A stretch of DNA of 37,285 nucleotides. Source: an uncultured Alphaproteobacteria bacterium. Lineage in GTDB: Bacteria > Pseudomonadota > Alphaproteobacteria > UBA11222. Positions 27,381 to 35,103 of the stretch are shown here, piece by piece. Every line of letters begins with the position of its first letter. Position 1 is the first letter of the stretch. The translations under genes and the position numbers were made by a program. The notes beneath the pieces are model-generated. The model was not told the origin of the DNA. It saw nothing but the letters and a program-made list of their open reading frames with translations, and did not search any database. Location: positions 1 through 37,285 of the forward strand of contig CALAQW010000027.1 in the NCBI GenBank assembly GCA_937888955.1, written 5' to 3'.

Positions 27381-28544
27381 CTATCTTCCCGCAAGCAGGC
27401 GGCGCGCGACGACCCAGCGATGCACCTCGGTCGGGCCTTCGAAGATCTGGAAGGCGCGCACCCGCTTATACATATATTGCAGCGGAAATTCGCAGGCGAG
27501 GCCCATCGCACCATGTGCCTGCATCGCGCGATCAACCACTTCCTTGACCATTTCGGTGGCAAAAACCTTGATCATCGAGGCTTCGATCCGGACATCCTGC
27601 CCCTGTTCAACCTTCCAGGCAGCCTGTTGCACCATCAGGCGGGTCGCATGGATCTTGGTTGCGGCATCGGCCACCCACCACTGGATCGCCTGCCGGTCAG
27701 CGAGCTTTTCGCCGAAAGTCACCCGGTTATTGGCATGCTCGATCAGCATATCGAGCGCGCGCCGTGCAATACCCACCGACCAGGCGCCGATCTCCAGCCG
27801 CCGCACGGTAAGACGCAGCTGCATCGGCCCGAAGCCATTACCGATTTCGCCAAGCACCTGCTCCTCGCCCACCTCGCAATCCTCGAACAGCACTTCCGCC
27901 GTCCGCTGCCCGCCAAGGATCGGGATATCGCGGGCAACACGCATGCCCGGATTGTCCTGATCGACAAGGAATGCTGTGATCCCGCCGCGCGATCCTTTTT
28001 CCGGGTCGGTTACCGCCATCACGATGGTGAAAGCGGATTCATGCATCCGGCTGATCCAGATCTTCTGACCATTGATGACCCATTTATCGCCGCGCTTTTC
28101 AGCGCGCGTCTTCATGCCCGACGGGTCAGCACCCGCGCCCGGTTCGGAGATCGCGATAGCCGACACCGTCTCCCCGCGCGCATAGGGTTCAAGATAACGC
28201 TTGCGCTGATCCTCATTCACCGTCGCCATCAGCATGTGCAGGTTCGGCGAATCCGGCGGGAAAGTGAAAGGCGTGATGGTGTAGGCCAGTTCTTCGCCAA
28301 CGCACATCTTCGCGACCGCGCCGATATCCGCCCCGCCAAGCGCCTCTGGCACATCGAGGCCCCACAGCCCGAGCTCCTTGCATTTGGCGTGAATGGGCGC
28401 GACCTCATCGGGGGTCAGCGCAACGACCTGCCCGGTTGCTTCACGCTCAAGAATGGCGTTTTCGTGGGGCATCAGCTCATTGGCGACGAATTTCGCCACC
28501 ATATCCTGCAAAATCCGATGCTCTTCGGCCAGATTGAAATCCAT
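27381..28544 (-). CDS. Acyl-CoA dehydrogenase, ACAD10/11-like
   Basis: FAD-dependent alpha,beta-dehydrogenation of an acyl-CoA; 387 residues. Three parts typical of the family are visible: the N-terminal helical domain, the middle beta domain with SEPGAGADPSG and WVINGQKIWIS, and the C-terminal helical domain with FGEKLADRQAIQWW. The ending AFQIFEGPTEVHRWVVARRLL is characteristic of the ACAD10/11 branch; Glu369 is the expected catalytic base. ACAD11-type enzymes act on long or branched, including 4-hydroxylated, acyl-CoAs, so a bulky substrate is plausible. The frame extends 60 bases upstream, but ATG 28544 with AGGGAAGGGG before it is the family start. Confidence 0.93.
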   Translation of the reverse strand: MDFNLAEEHRILQDMVAKFVANELMPHENAILEREATGQVVALTPDEVAPIHAKCKELGLWGLDVPEALGGADIGAVAKMCVGEELAYTITPFTFPPDSPNLHMLMATVNEDQRKRYLEPYARGETVSAIAISEPGAGADPSGMKTRAEKRGDKWVINGQKIWISRMHESAFTIVMAVTDPEKGSRGGITAFLVDQDNPGMRVARDIPILGGQRTAEVLFEDCEVGEEQVLGEIGNGFGPMQLRLTVRRLEIGAWSVGIARRALDMLIEHANNRVTFGEKLADRQAIQWWVADAATKIHATRLMVQQAAWKVEQGQDVRIEASMIKVFATEMVKEVVDRAMQAHGAMGLACEFPLQYMYKRVRAFQIFEGPTEVHRWVVARRLLAGR

Positions 28545-28660
28545 CTCGGTCCCCTTCCCTGCTTCTGGCACGCCCGCTCTGGAACGCACCTTTGTTATTT
28601 TCAATTATCCGCAAGGCTATGCGGTGACCCGCCCCCGGGCAAGCAAAAGCGGGCAGCAAA

Positions 28661-28689
28661 AAGGGCGGCGGGAATATCCCGCCGCCCTT
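28661..28689 (-). terminator. Strong 13-bp hairpin after the DUF35 gene
   Basis: Perfect stem AAGGGCGGCGGGA / TCCCGCCGCCCTT with an ATA loop; on the minus strand the stem runs into a TTTTT stretch then GC. It lies between the DUF35 gene and the acyl-CoA dehydrogenase gene and probably terminates or attenuates the thiolase-DUF35 transcript. The remaining ~115 bases up to the dehydrogenase ATG should hold that gene's promoter. Confidence 0.75.
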
Positions 28690-28730
28690 CATATGATGTC
28701 TGACCTTGAGCCAGGCCGTGAGCTTATGTC

Positions 28731-29123
28731 TCAGACGGTCTTGAACATCGGCACGGCATTGCCTTCGCCGGTGTCGTAGAAGACGACTTCCACATCCTGC
28801 CCGATGGCAAGCTTGTCGAAATCGCTCTCGACAATATTGCTCAAAATGGTCGGCCCTTCCGCCAATGTAATATAGGCGATGGTGTACGGGGCCTTGGGGT
28901 GGCTCGTCACGCTGAAGCTGTAGATCTTGCCCTTGCCGGTGGTTTGGGCAAGTTCGGTCTTGTCGCTGAAGCAGAAGGGGCAAAGCGCGCGCGGATAGTA
29001 ATAATGCTCCCCGCAACCATTGCATTTACCCACCATCAGCTTGCCTTCGGCGGTGGCTTCCCAGAACGCCTTGGTCTCATGATTGACCTTCGGCGCTTTC
29101 ACTTTTGGCTTTGTCTCACTCAT
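28731..29123 (-). CDS. Zn-ribbon/OB-fold (DUF35-type) acyl-CoA-binding partner protein
   Basis: 130 residues: an N-terminal helix, a zinc ribbon with Cys34/Cys37 and Cys48/Cys51 (KCNGCGEHYYYPRALCPFC), and an OB-fold C-terminal half. DUF35 proteins bind acyl-CoA and partner thiolase-like enzymes; in steroid side-chain degradation the DUF35 domain of ChsH2 activates the aldolase Ltp2. Here the gene is directly coupled to a thiolase-like gene through an ATGA overlap, so a stable complex of the two is the natural prediction. No enzyme activity of its own is expected. Confidence 0.92.
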   Translation of the reverse strand: MSETKPKVKAPKVNHETKAFWEATAEGKLMVGKCNGCGEHYYYPRALCPFCFSDKTELAQTTGKGKIYSFSVTSHPKAPYTIAYITLAEGPTILSNIVESDFDKLAIGQDVEVVFYDTGEGNAVPMFKTV

Positions 29124-30292
29124 GCGTCTTCATTCCCCAGAATGCAGGTTGCGCTGCCCATCCGCGCGCCAAGCAGGCCGCCCGTGCCATGCGCCAATGC
29201 GATATCGCAATTGGGCACCTGAACCTTGGGATGCGCTTCGCCACGGACCTGACGGACCGCTTCCAGAACCTTGGTCATACCGCCGCGGTTACCCGGATGG
29301 TTGTTGCACAGCCCGCCGCCATCGGTATTGAAGGGCAGCTTGCCGGTGCCCGAGATCAGATTGCCGTCGGAAACGAACTTGCCGCCCGCGCCTTTTTCGC
29401 AGAAGCCCAGATCCTCGATGGTTTCAAGCACCGTGATCGTGAAGGAATCGTAGATCGAGGCATATTTGATATCCGCATGCGATACGCCTGCTTCCTCAAA
29501 CGCCTTGGGACCAGACCAGCGTGCCCCCGAATAGGTCAGATCGACCTTGCCGCCCATCAGATGCTTGGGCGCTTCGCCCGCACCCAGCACTTTCACGGCC
29601 GGGCGTTTCAGGCTTTTCATGATTTCGGGCGCCACAACGACAACCGCGCCGCCACCATCGGTGATCACACAGCAATCATAACGGTGCAGCGGCGATGCAA
29701 TCATCGGCGAATTGACCACATCCTCGACCGTCACGACCTCGCGACGCAGCGCATGCTCATTATATTGCGCATGGTGGGACGCCGCGACCTTGATCCAGGC
29801 AAGCTGTTCGCTTGTCGTGCCATATTCATACATATGCCGCTGGGCGCACATCGCATACATATTCACGATGGTCGGCCGGTACGGGCTTTCAAAACCGATC
29901 GCTGGTGGCGGATCGCCACCCGGGCGGAAGGCCACCTTTTCCTTCGCATCGGCTGCCGGACGGCCCGCCAGCGTGATCAGCGCGACCTTGCAATGGCCCG
30001 CCGCAATCGCCTGCGCGGCATGGTTCACATGCAGCACATAGGACGAACCGCCGGTTTCCGTGCTGTCGATCTGACGCACATTGAGGCCCATATACTCGAC
30101 CATGTCGACGCCGCCCATGCCCGGCGCATCGCCCGCACAATAATAAGCGTCTACATCGTCCTTGGTGAGGCCGGCATCTTCCAGCGCCCCCTTGGCTAGT
30201 TCCGCATGGAGCTGCGGAAGCGTCTTCCCAAGCGCCAGCCGCGTGGGATGTTCATATATCCCCGCAATGTACGCTTTTCCCCTAATGCTCAT
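29120..30292 (-). CDS. Thiolase-like protein without nucleophilic cysteine (SCP2-thiolase/Ltp2-type)
   Basis: 390 residues with the doubled thiolase fold. At the usual active-site Cys position the sequence reads STETGGSSYVLHV (77-89), so the nucleophile is absent, whereas the C-terminal GGGLCNNHPGNRGG (325-338, His332) and HGTGG (368-372) motifs remain. A YD pair (281-282, ASIYDSFT) is present, as in Ltp2-type aldolases. True thiolase chemistry is therefore unlikely; a retro-aldol cleavage of a beta-hydroxyacyl-CoA, releasing acetyl- or propionyl-CoA, is the better hypothesis, supported by the coupled DUF35 partner. Substrate unknown. The ATG at 30292 gives the normal MSIRGKAYIAG start. Confidence 0.9.
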   Translation of the reverse strand: MSIRGKAYIAGIYEHPTRLALGKTLPQLHAELAKGALEDAGLTKDDVDAYYCAGDAPGMGGVDMVEYMGLNVRQIDSTETGGSSYVLHVNHAAQAIAAGHCKVALITLAGRPAADAKEKVAFRPGGDPPPAIGFESPYRPTIVNMYAMCAQRHMYEYGTTSEQLAWIKVAASHHAQYNEHALRREVVTVEDVVNSPMIASPLHRYDCCVITDGGGAVVVVAPEIMKSLKRPAVKVLGAGEAPKHLMGGKVDLTYSGARWSGPKAFEEAGVSHADIKYASIYDSFTITVLETIEDLGFCEKGAGGKFVSDGNLISGTGKLPFNTDGGGLCNNHPGNRGGMTKVLEAVRQVRGEAHPKVQVPNCDIALAHGTGGLLGARMGSATCILGNEDA

Positions 30293-30344
30293 CTAACATT
30301 TCCCTCATCATTATGTGATAGCGGCATTCATATACCGCTTTATG

Positions 30345-30389
30345 GCGCAAACGCCCCTTCAGAGTCCATGCACAAGCCTGCGTTTGCGC
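30345..30389. repeat. 9-bp inverted repeat with 27-base loop
   Basis: GCGCAAACG (30345-30353) and its reverse complement CGTTTGCGC (30381-30389) flank a 27-base loop in the 121-base gap between the crotonase and thiolase-like genes. A shorter stem (AGCGG / CCGCT, 30320-30340) lies beside it. No T-run; could be a regulator site or an RNA processing stem. Confidence 0.45.
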
Positions 30390-30413
30390 GGTGGGTTCAC
30401 AAGCGGTAGCCAG

Positions 30414-31238
30414 CTACTGCCCCTTGAAGTTGCCCGGCCGTTTCTCAAAAAAGGCGTTGATCGCCTCCAGATGATCCTCGGTATGGTGGGCAACCCCCTG
30501 CATCGCGGCCGACATTTCAAGCACCGTCTCGATGTCACCGGTCTGGGCAGTCCGCAGCAAGACCTTGGTCATGCGCAGGACATCAGGCGGTTGCCTGGCA
30601 ACCCGTTCCGCCAACGCCCGCGCCTCGTCCATCAGCGATTCAAGCGGCACGACCTTGCTGACAAGCCCCCACTCAAGCGCGGTTTGCGCGTCAATGGGAT
30701 CGGCTGTGTAGAACATCTCGCTCGCCCGGGCGAGGCCGATCACCTTTTGCAGGTGCCATGCACCCCCGTCGCCGGGGTTGAGCCCAAGCTTGAGGAAAGT
30801 CACGGCGAATTTCGCGTTGTCAGCACAGATCCGCATGTCGCAAAGACAGGTCACATCGCAGCCAAGGCCGACTGCCGCTCCCTGCACCGCCGCGATCACA
30901 GGCAATTCGATGCTGCGTACCGCCCGCACAATCCGGTGCACACCAGTACGGTACCGCGCCCGCGCATGCGCAGGCGAACGGCCACGGGTTCCCTGATCAG
31001 GTGTCGGTGCGCGATCCCCCATATTGCGGATATTGCCGCCGGTGGAAAAATGCTTGCCTGCGCCTGCCAGAATTACGCAGCGCACATCGCGATCCGCATT
31101 GATCCGGTCCGCTGCCTGTTGCCACAGCGGCAATACAGCCGGATCACCCATCGAATTGCGCAACTCGGGCTGGTTCATCGTCAAGGTGACGATATGCCCA
31201 TCCTTCTCGTAAAGCAGCGCATCTTGCTTATCAGTCAT
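30414..31238 (-). CDS. Crotonase-fold enoyl-CoA hydratase/isomerase family protein
   Basis: 274 residues of the crotonase superfamily, which stabilise a CoA-thioester enolate. The two oxyanion-hole loops are visible (HFSTGGNI at 63-70 and GAAVGLG at 120-126). Compared with classical enoyl-CoA hydratase, the first catalytic Glu is Asp128 (GCDVTCLCD) and the second is Phe148, so simple syn-hydration is doubtful; isomerase, C-C hydrolase or dehalogenase-like chemistry are alternatives. Residues 77-100 form an Arg/Pro-rich insertion before the second loop. A strong AAGGAGGGGAGG site precedes ATG 31238. It likely heads the thiolase-DUF35 transcription unit, 121 bases upstream of the thiolase-like start. 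Confidence 0.9.
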   Translation of the reverse strand: MTDKQDALLYEKDGHIVTLTMNQPELRNSMGDPAVLPLWQQAADRINADRDVRCVILAGAGKHFSTGGNIRNMGDRAPTPDQGTRGRSPAHARARYRTGVHRIVRAVRSIELPVIAAVQGAAVGLGCDVTCLCDMRICADNAKFAVTFLKLGLNPGDGGAWHLQKVIGLARASEMFYTADPIDAQTALEWGLVSKVVPLESLMDEARALAERVARQPPDVLRMTKVLLRTAQTGDIETVLEMSAAMQGVAHHTEDHLEAINAFFEKRPGNFKGQ

Positions 31239-31585
31239 GACCGCCTCCCCTCCTTCATTATCTTATCTATACCGTCACAGAGTTTCGCAGTTTAGCCGCA
31301 TGCCGCCAATAGCGGATCAGGAATCAAAGCCTGAACGGCGATAGCTGATGACACAAGAATTATCCCGCCGTGCCATCGCAACTTTACCGTTTCGTAAGAA
31401 AACTGACCTAATTTCTCACCATGCAGCGATGTCACCGATAGTCATATCGGTCGCTGCAGGAGGCGAAACGAACGATACCAGGGCCAATCAATACAAAGAC
31501 GTCAGTCCGCCTGGGCAGCAACCGCAGACGCTGACGCTCAGGGCGACGATTGTGCCGACGGATCGAAAATGTATTGGGGAATACA
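31239..31585. other. Divergent intergenic region with structured 5' leader of the chemoreceptor gene
   Basis: 347 bases between divergent genes without a supported ORF. A two-part hairpin lies at 31422-31458: outer stem TGCAGCG / CGCTGCA and inner stem ACCGATA / TATCGGT with a GTCA loop and a five-base bulge on the left. GGAGG follows immediately but no start codon is near it. It is 128 bases upstream of the chemoreceptor ATG, so it would be within or near its leader. I found no convincing -35/-10 pair for either gene; TATAGAT near 31265 on the minus strand may be the crotonase -10. Confidence 0.45.
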
Positions 31586-33814
31586 ATGACAGGCATCGCG
31601 GAACGGCTAAACTTATTCCGCTTACGGAATTCGGGGCCCAACAAAAAGAAAAAGAACAGCTCCGCTGAAAATGTTCGTAACAGCAGACGCAGCATTCAGG
31701 CAAAGCTTTTTGGAACCTACGCCGTTGTCGGATTGCTGACCCTGATTGCTTGTCTGGTCTCCTGGAATTCCTTCCGCACCGTCGAGCGTACATTTTCAAA
31801 TGTGGCCGAACGTGACATTCAGGGTATGACAACTGCCTTTGATCTTGCGGCGCAAGCCAATCAGATTACCAATACGCTACGTGTGCTTTCGGCTGTCAAA
31901 ACGCATGCGGAACGGCAAAAGCTGGGCGAACAACTGAACGCAAGCCAGGAAACGCTGAACCGCCTGACCAATGCTGTTCGTGCTCAGATGAGCGAGGAAG
32001 AAGCTGCCCGCACGCTTGAGATTGTCGCCATGCTTCATGATCAGACAGCGTCGCTCGACAAGTCGGTCGCTGCAATGATCGATGCAAAGAACGCAAGAAT
32101 CCGCGAGATCGAACAGATCCGGGTTCTGCATGACAATATCCTGTCGCAAACCCAGTTCTTCATTCAGCAAGCCAATGACGGCGTGTTCGAGAATATGGAA
32201 CTGCTTTATGACAATGACACCAGTTCGGTAAATAAGCTGCAGGACGAAATGACTATCCTGCAAGGTGCGATGGATATCAATGCGTATACAAATCTTGCTG
32301 CGGGCCTGCTGGCTGAAGCCGCAGGGACGGGGGAAAAAGAAGAGGTAAAGCGGTTGTCCGAACGCTTTTTTCAAGCCACCAGGTCGATCACCGATGGCAG
32401 CGGCATGCTTTACCAGTTTATTCTCTCGCGCGATCCCAAATGGACGGAAAACTACGAGACACTTAACAAAAATGTCGAACAGCTAATCCTCAGCGGCTAT
32501 TCAGATAACGACATGTTCGACAAGCATATTGCCGAACTGGACCAGATCACACGGATGGGGAACTCCCTTAATCAAGCACAGGCAATTGCCGAGGAACTGA
32601 CGACAATCGTCAATTCACAGGTTGCCAACCGCCGCAAGGCAGTTGATGCAGGTGTCGACGAAGTCAGCAGCAGCATCAGCAACAGCGTGACGACCCTCAT
32701 CATTCTGGCGATTTCAACAATTGCAGCCGTTGCATTCATCGCCTGGTTCTATGTCGGGCGCAGCGTGACAACGCCGCTCAAGTCCATGGTCAGTGCAATG
32801 CGTTCCCTGGCGGATGGCGATTTGTCAGTATCTATCCCCGCACAAAACAGAAAAGACGAAATCGGGCAGATGTCCGGTGCTGTCCAGATATTCAAGGAAA
32901 ACGCGGTTGAAATGGACCGCGCCAAGAAAGAGCGCGACGAAATGCGCGAAAAAGCCGCACAGGAAAAACGTGAAGCCATGCAGAAACTTGCCGATGATTT
33001 CCAACAAAGCGTTGGCAGGATCGTGGAAGCAGTGTCGCAGAACGCAACAACGATGATGGGAACCGCGGAACAAATGTCAGGTTCGGCCACCCGCGCCCAT
33101 GAACAAAGCGATTTGGTTGCCAACTCGTCGCAAAATGCCAACAGCAATGTGGAAACAGTTGCAACCGCATGCGAACAATTAAGCGCATCAATTAATGAAA
33201 TCTCACAGCAGACGGCAAACTCAAACGCAATTGCGCAATCGGCTGTACAGCGGGCGGATTCAACAAACGAAACGGTGCAAACGCTTGCCGAAGCCGCCTC
33301 CCGCATCAGCGATGTTGTCGATTTGATCCATGATATCGCCAACCAGACCAACCTGCTTGCCTTGAACGCGACGATTGAGGCCGCACGTGCCGGCGATGCC
33401 GGGAAGGGGTTTGCCGTCGTCGCGACCGAGGTGAAAAACCTCGCCGATCAGACAGCGAAAGCAACTGATGAAATCAGTGCCCAGATTGAATCCATGCAAG
33501 GTGTCACAAGCAATGCGGTTGAGGCGATCGGCCACATCCGCGCCACTGTCGGCGAAATCAGCGAAGCTGTCACCTCAGTCGCATCGGCAGTGGAAGAGCA
33601 AAGCGCGGCAACTGAAGAAATCTCCCGCAATACACAGGAAGCAGCCGAAGCAACCCGTTCAGTCTCGGGCAGCATCGAGTATGTTCGCAAGGCAAATAAC
33701 GAGGCGGGTGACGCGGCAACGGCGGTCGTCAATGCGGCGAGTGAACTTGACAAGCAATCGGTTCAGCTCCGTTCCGAGGTTGATCGCTTCCTGAACGAGA
33801 TCAGAGCCGCCTAG
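31586..33814 (+). CDS. Methyl-accepting chemotaxis protein
   Basis: Transmembrane chemoreceptor that signals to CheA through CheW, 742 residues. Order: cytoplasmic N-terminal ~38 residues (KKKK-rich), TM1 at about 41-60, a ~300-residue periplasmic ligand domain that looks mostly helical (size like the helical bimodular class, not proven), TM2 at about 370-391, HAMP (about 392-445), then the coiled-coil signalling domain with the hairpin tip [20 protein letters not shown] around 585-604. There is no C-terminal CheR-docking pentapeptide (ends NEIRAA). The frame opens at a GTG 36 bases upstream; ATG 31586 after TTGGGGA is chosen. It sits alone on the plus strand within catabolic genes; no other che genes are present. 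Confidence 0.95.
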   Translation: MTGIAERLNLFRLRNSGPNKKKKNSSAENVRNSRRSIQAKLFGTYAVVGLLTLIACLVSWNSFRTVERTFSNVAERDIQGMTTAFDLAAQANQITNTLRVLSAVKTHAERQKLGEQLNASQETLNRLTNAVRAQMSEEEAARTLEIVAMLHDQTASLDKSVAAMIDAKNARIREIEQIRVLHDNILSQTQFFIQQANDGVFENMELLYDNDTSSVNKLQDEMTILQGAMDINAYTNLAAGLLAEAAGTGEKEEVKRLSERFFQATRSITDGSGMLYQFILSRDPKWTENYETLNKNVEQLILSGYSDNDMFDKHIAELDQITRMGNSLNQAQAIAEELTTIVNSQVANRRKAVDAGVDEVSSSISNSVTTLIILAISTIAAVAFIAWFYVGRSVTTPLKSMVSAMRSLADGDLSVSIPAQNRKDEIGQMSGAVQIFKENAVEMDRAKKERDEMREKAAQEKREAMQKLADDFQQSVGRIVEAVSQNATTMMGTAEQMSGSATRAHEQSDLVANSSQNANSNVETVATACEQLSASINEISQQTANSNAIAQSAVQRADSTNETVQTLAEAASRISDVVDLIHDIANQTNLLALNATIEAARAGDAGKGFAVVATEVKNLADQTAKATDEISAQIESMQGVTSNAVEAIGHIRATVGEISEAVTSVASAVEEQSAATEEISRNTQEAAEATRSVSGSIEYVRKANNEAGDAATAVVNAASELDKQSVQLRSEVDRFLNEIRAA

Positions 33815-33835
33815 GCACCCATGCGCATCAATAAA

Positions 33836-33864
33836 AAACCTCCCTGTCTCTGCCAGGGAGGTTT
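33836..33864. terminator. Bidirectional intrinsic terminator
   Basis: Perfect 11-bp stem AAACCTCCCTG / CAGGGAGGTTT with a seven-base loop between the chemoreceptor gene and the convergent acyl-CoA dehydrogenase gene. The minus strand continues into a run of six T; the plus strand has only TTTACG after the stem. It can serve both, best for the minus strand. Confidence 0.85.
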
Positions 33865-33915
33865 ACGCTTTCTCAAGCCTTGCCCGCGTCGTTGGCGGAC
33901 TGATTGATTACCGGG

Positions 33916-35046
33916 TCAGCTTGCCGCCGCAAACCGCCGCAAATGATAATCGACATTGCCGAACTGACTGTCGATCATGGTCAGGCGTTTGAAGTAATGA
34001 CCAACATTCAGCTCATCGGTCATACCCATTCCGCCATGCAGTTGCACTGCCTGCTGACCGACAAACCGGCCGGACTTGCCGATCTGCGCCTTGGCGGACG
34101 ATGCCGCCTTGACCCGCTCAGCTTCACCTTCGTCAAGCTTCAGATTGACCATATAGGTCATTGACAGGGACTGTTCGCATTCCATGAACATATCCACCAT
34201 ACGGTGCTGCAGAACCTGAAAATTGCCAATCGGCTGGCCAAACTGCTTGCGCGTCTTGCAATATTCAACGGTTGCATCGGTCAATACACGCATGCAGCCA
34301 ACAGCCTCCGCGCAAAGCCCCGCGATCGCCCGATCTATTGCCGCTTCCAAAACAGGCAATCCCTGTCCTTCCGTCCCAAGCAACGCATCCGCAGCAAGCG
34401 CGACATTCTCGAATTTGATTTCCGATGCACGCTGCCCGTCGACAGTCGGATAATCGCGGGTTGATACGCCATCGGCCCCCTTATCGACGATAAACAGGCT
34501 AACCCCGTCCGCATCGCGCTGATCACCACCGGTCCGCGCCGATACGATCAGTTTATCGGCCCAGGGCGCGCCAATGACCACGGCCTTCTGCCCGTTCAAC
34601 ACATAGCCATCGCCTGATTTTTCCGCCCGCGTCGTCAGATCGGCCAGATTGTATCGGCCTTGCGGTTCGGCATAGGCGCAGGCAAGCACCAGTTCGCCAC
34701 CGGCAATTTTCGGCAACAGATCGGCCTTCTGCTTTTCGCTGCCCGCAGCGTCGATCAGCCCGCCGCACAAGATCACTGTTTGCAAATAGGGTTCAACGAC
34801 AAGGCCGCGCCCGAACTCTTCCATCACGATCATGGTTTCCACCGGACCGCCGCCAAAACCGCCATACTGCTCAGCAAAGGGGGCTGCCAGCAACCCAAGC
34901 TCGGCAAAGGCCTTCCAGTGATCGGGGTTCCAGCCGCTGTCGCTGTGCACGATTTTCTGACGGCTGTCGAAATCGTAATTGTCCTGAATAAAACGCTGCA
35001 CGCTGTTGCGCAGCAGGGTCTGTTCTTCCGTAAAGGAGAAATCCAT
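33916..35046 (-). CDS. Acyl-CoA dehydrogenase, PimD-like small subunit (probably non-catalytic)
   Basis: 376 residues of acyl-CoA dehydrogenase fold, resembling the small subunit of pimeloyl-CoA dehydrogenase and the beta subunits of heteromeric steroid enzymes. Neither known catalytic Glu position is filled: the C-terminal site reads FKRLTMIDSQFGNVD without the YEG motif, and the alternative helix-G site has Asp238 (AAIDRAIAG). FAD-contact segments such as RKQFGQPIGNFQVLQH and QLHGGMGMTDE remain. Together with the upstream partner gene (57-base gap, same strand) it most likely forms an alpha2beta2 enzyme in which this subunit completes the FAD site. Weak alternative: an independent enzyme with another base. 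Confidence 0.9.
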   Translation of the reverse strand: MDFSFTEEQTLLRNSVQRFIQDNYDFDSRQKIVHSDSGWNPDHWKAFAELGLLAAPFAEQYGGFGGGPVETMIVMEEFGRGLVVEPYLQTVILCGGLIDAAGSEKQKADLLPKIAGGELVLACAYAEPQGRYNLADLTTRAEKSGDGYVLNGQKAVVIGAPWADKLIVSARTGGDQRDADGVSLFIVDKGADGVSTRDYPTVDGQRASEIKFENVALAADALLGTEGQGLPVLEAAIDRAIAGLCAEAVGCMRVLTDATVEYCKTRKQFGQPIGNFQVLQHRMVDMFMECEQSLSMTYMVNLKLDEGEAERVKAASSAKAQIGKSGRFVGQQAVQLHGGMGMTDELNVGHYFKRLTMIDSQFGNVDYHLRRFAAAS

Positions 35047-35103
35047 TCTGTCTTTCCTTCTCGCCCGCGTATGACACGCGCCTTCTGAATTCGCTACTGC
35101 CGC

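Noticed and set aside
25930-28703. Two plus-strand frames of 437 and 464 codons antisense to the LLM and acyl-CoA dehydrogenase genes
   Set aside because: Shadows of high-GC coding strands; no ribosome-binding site, no recognisable domain, and the minus-strand products are clear family members.
31459-31545. Possible c-di-GMP (GEMM-type) riboswitch before the chemoreceptor
   Set aside because: Some A/G-rich similarity was seen, but the conserved core and tetraloop-receptor pattern of GEMM-I are not present; I kept only the hairpin as an observation.
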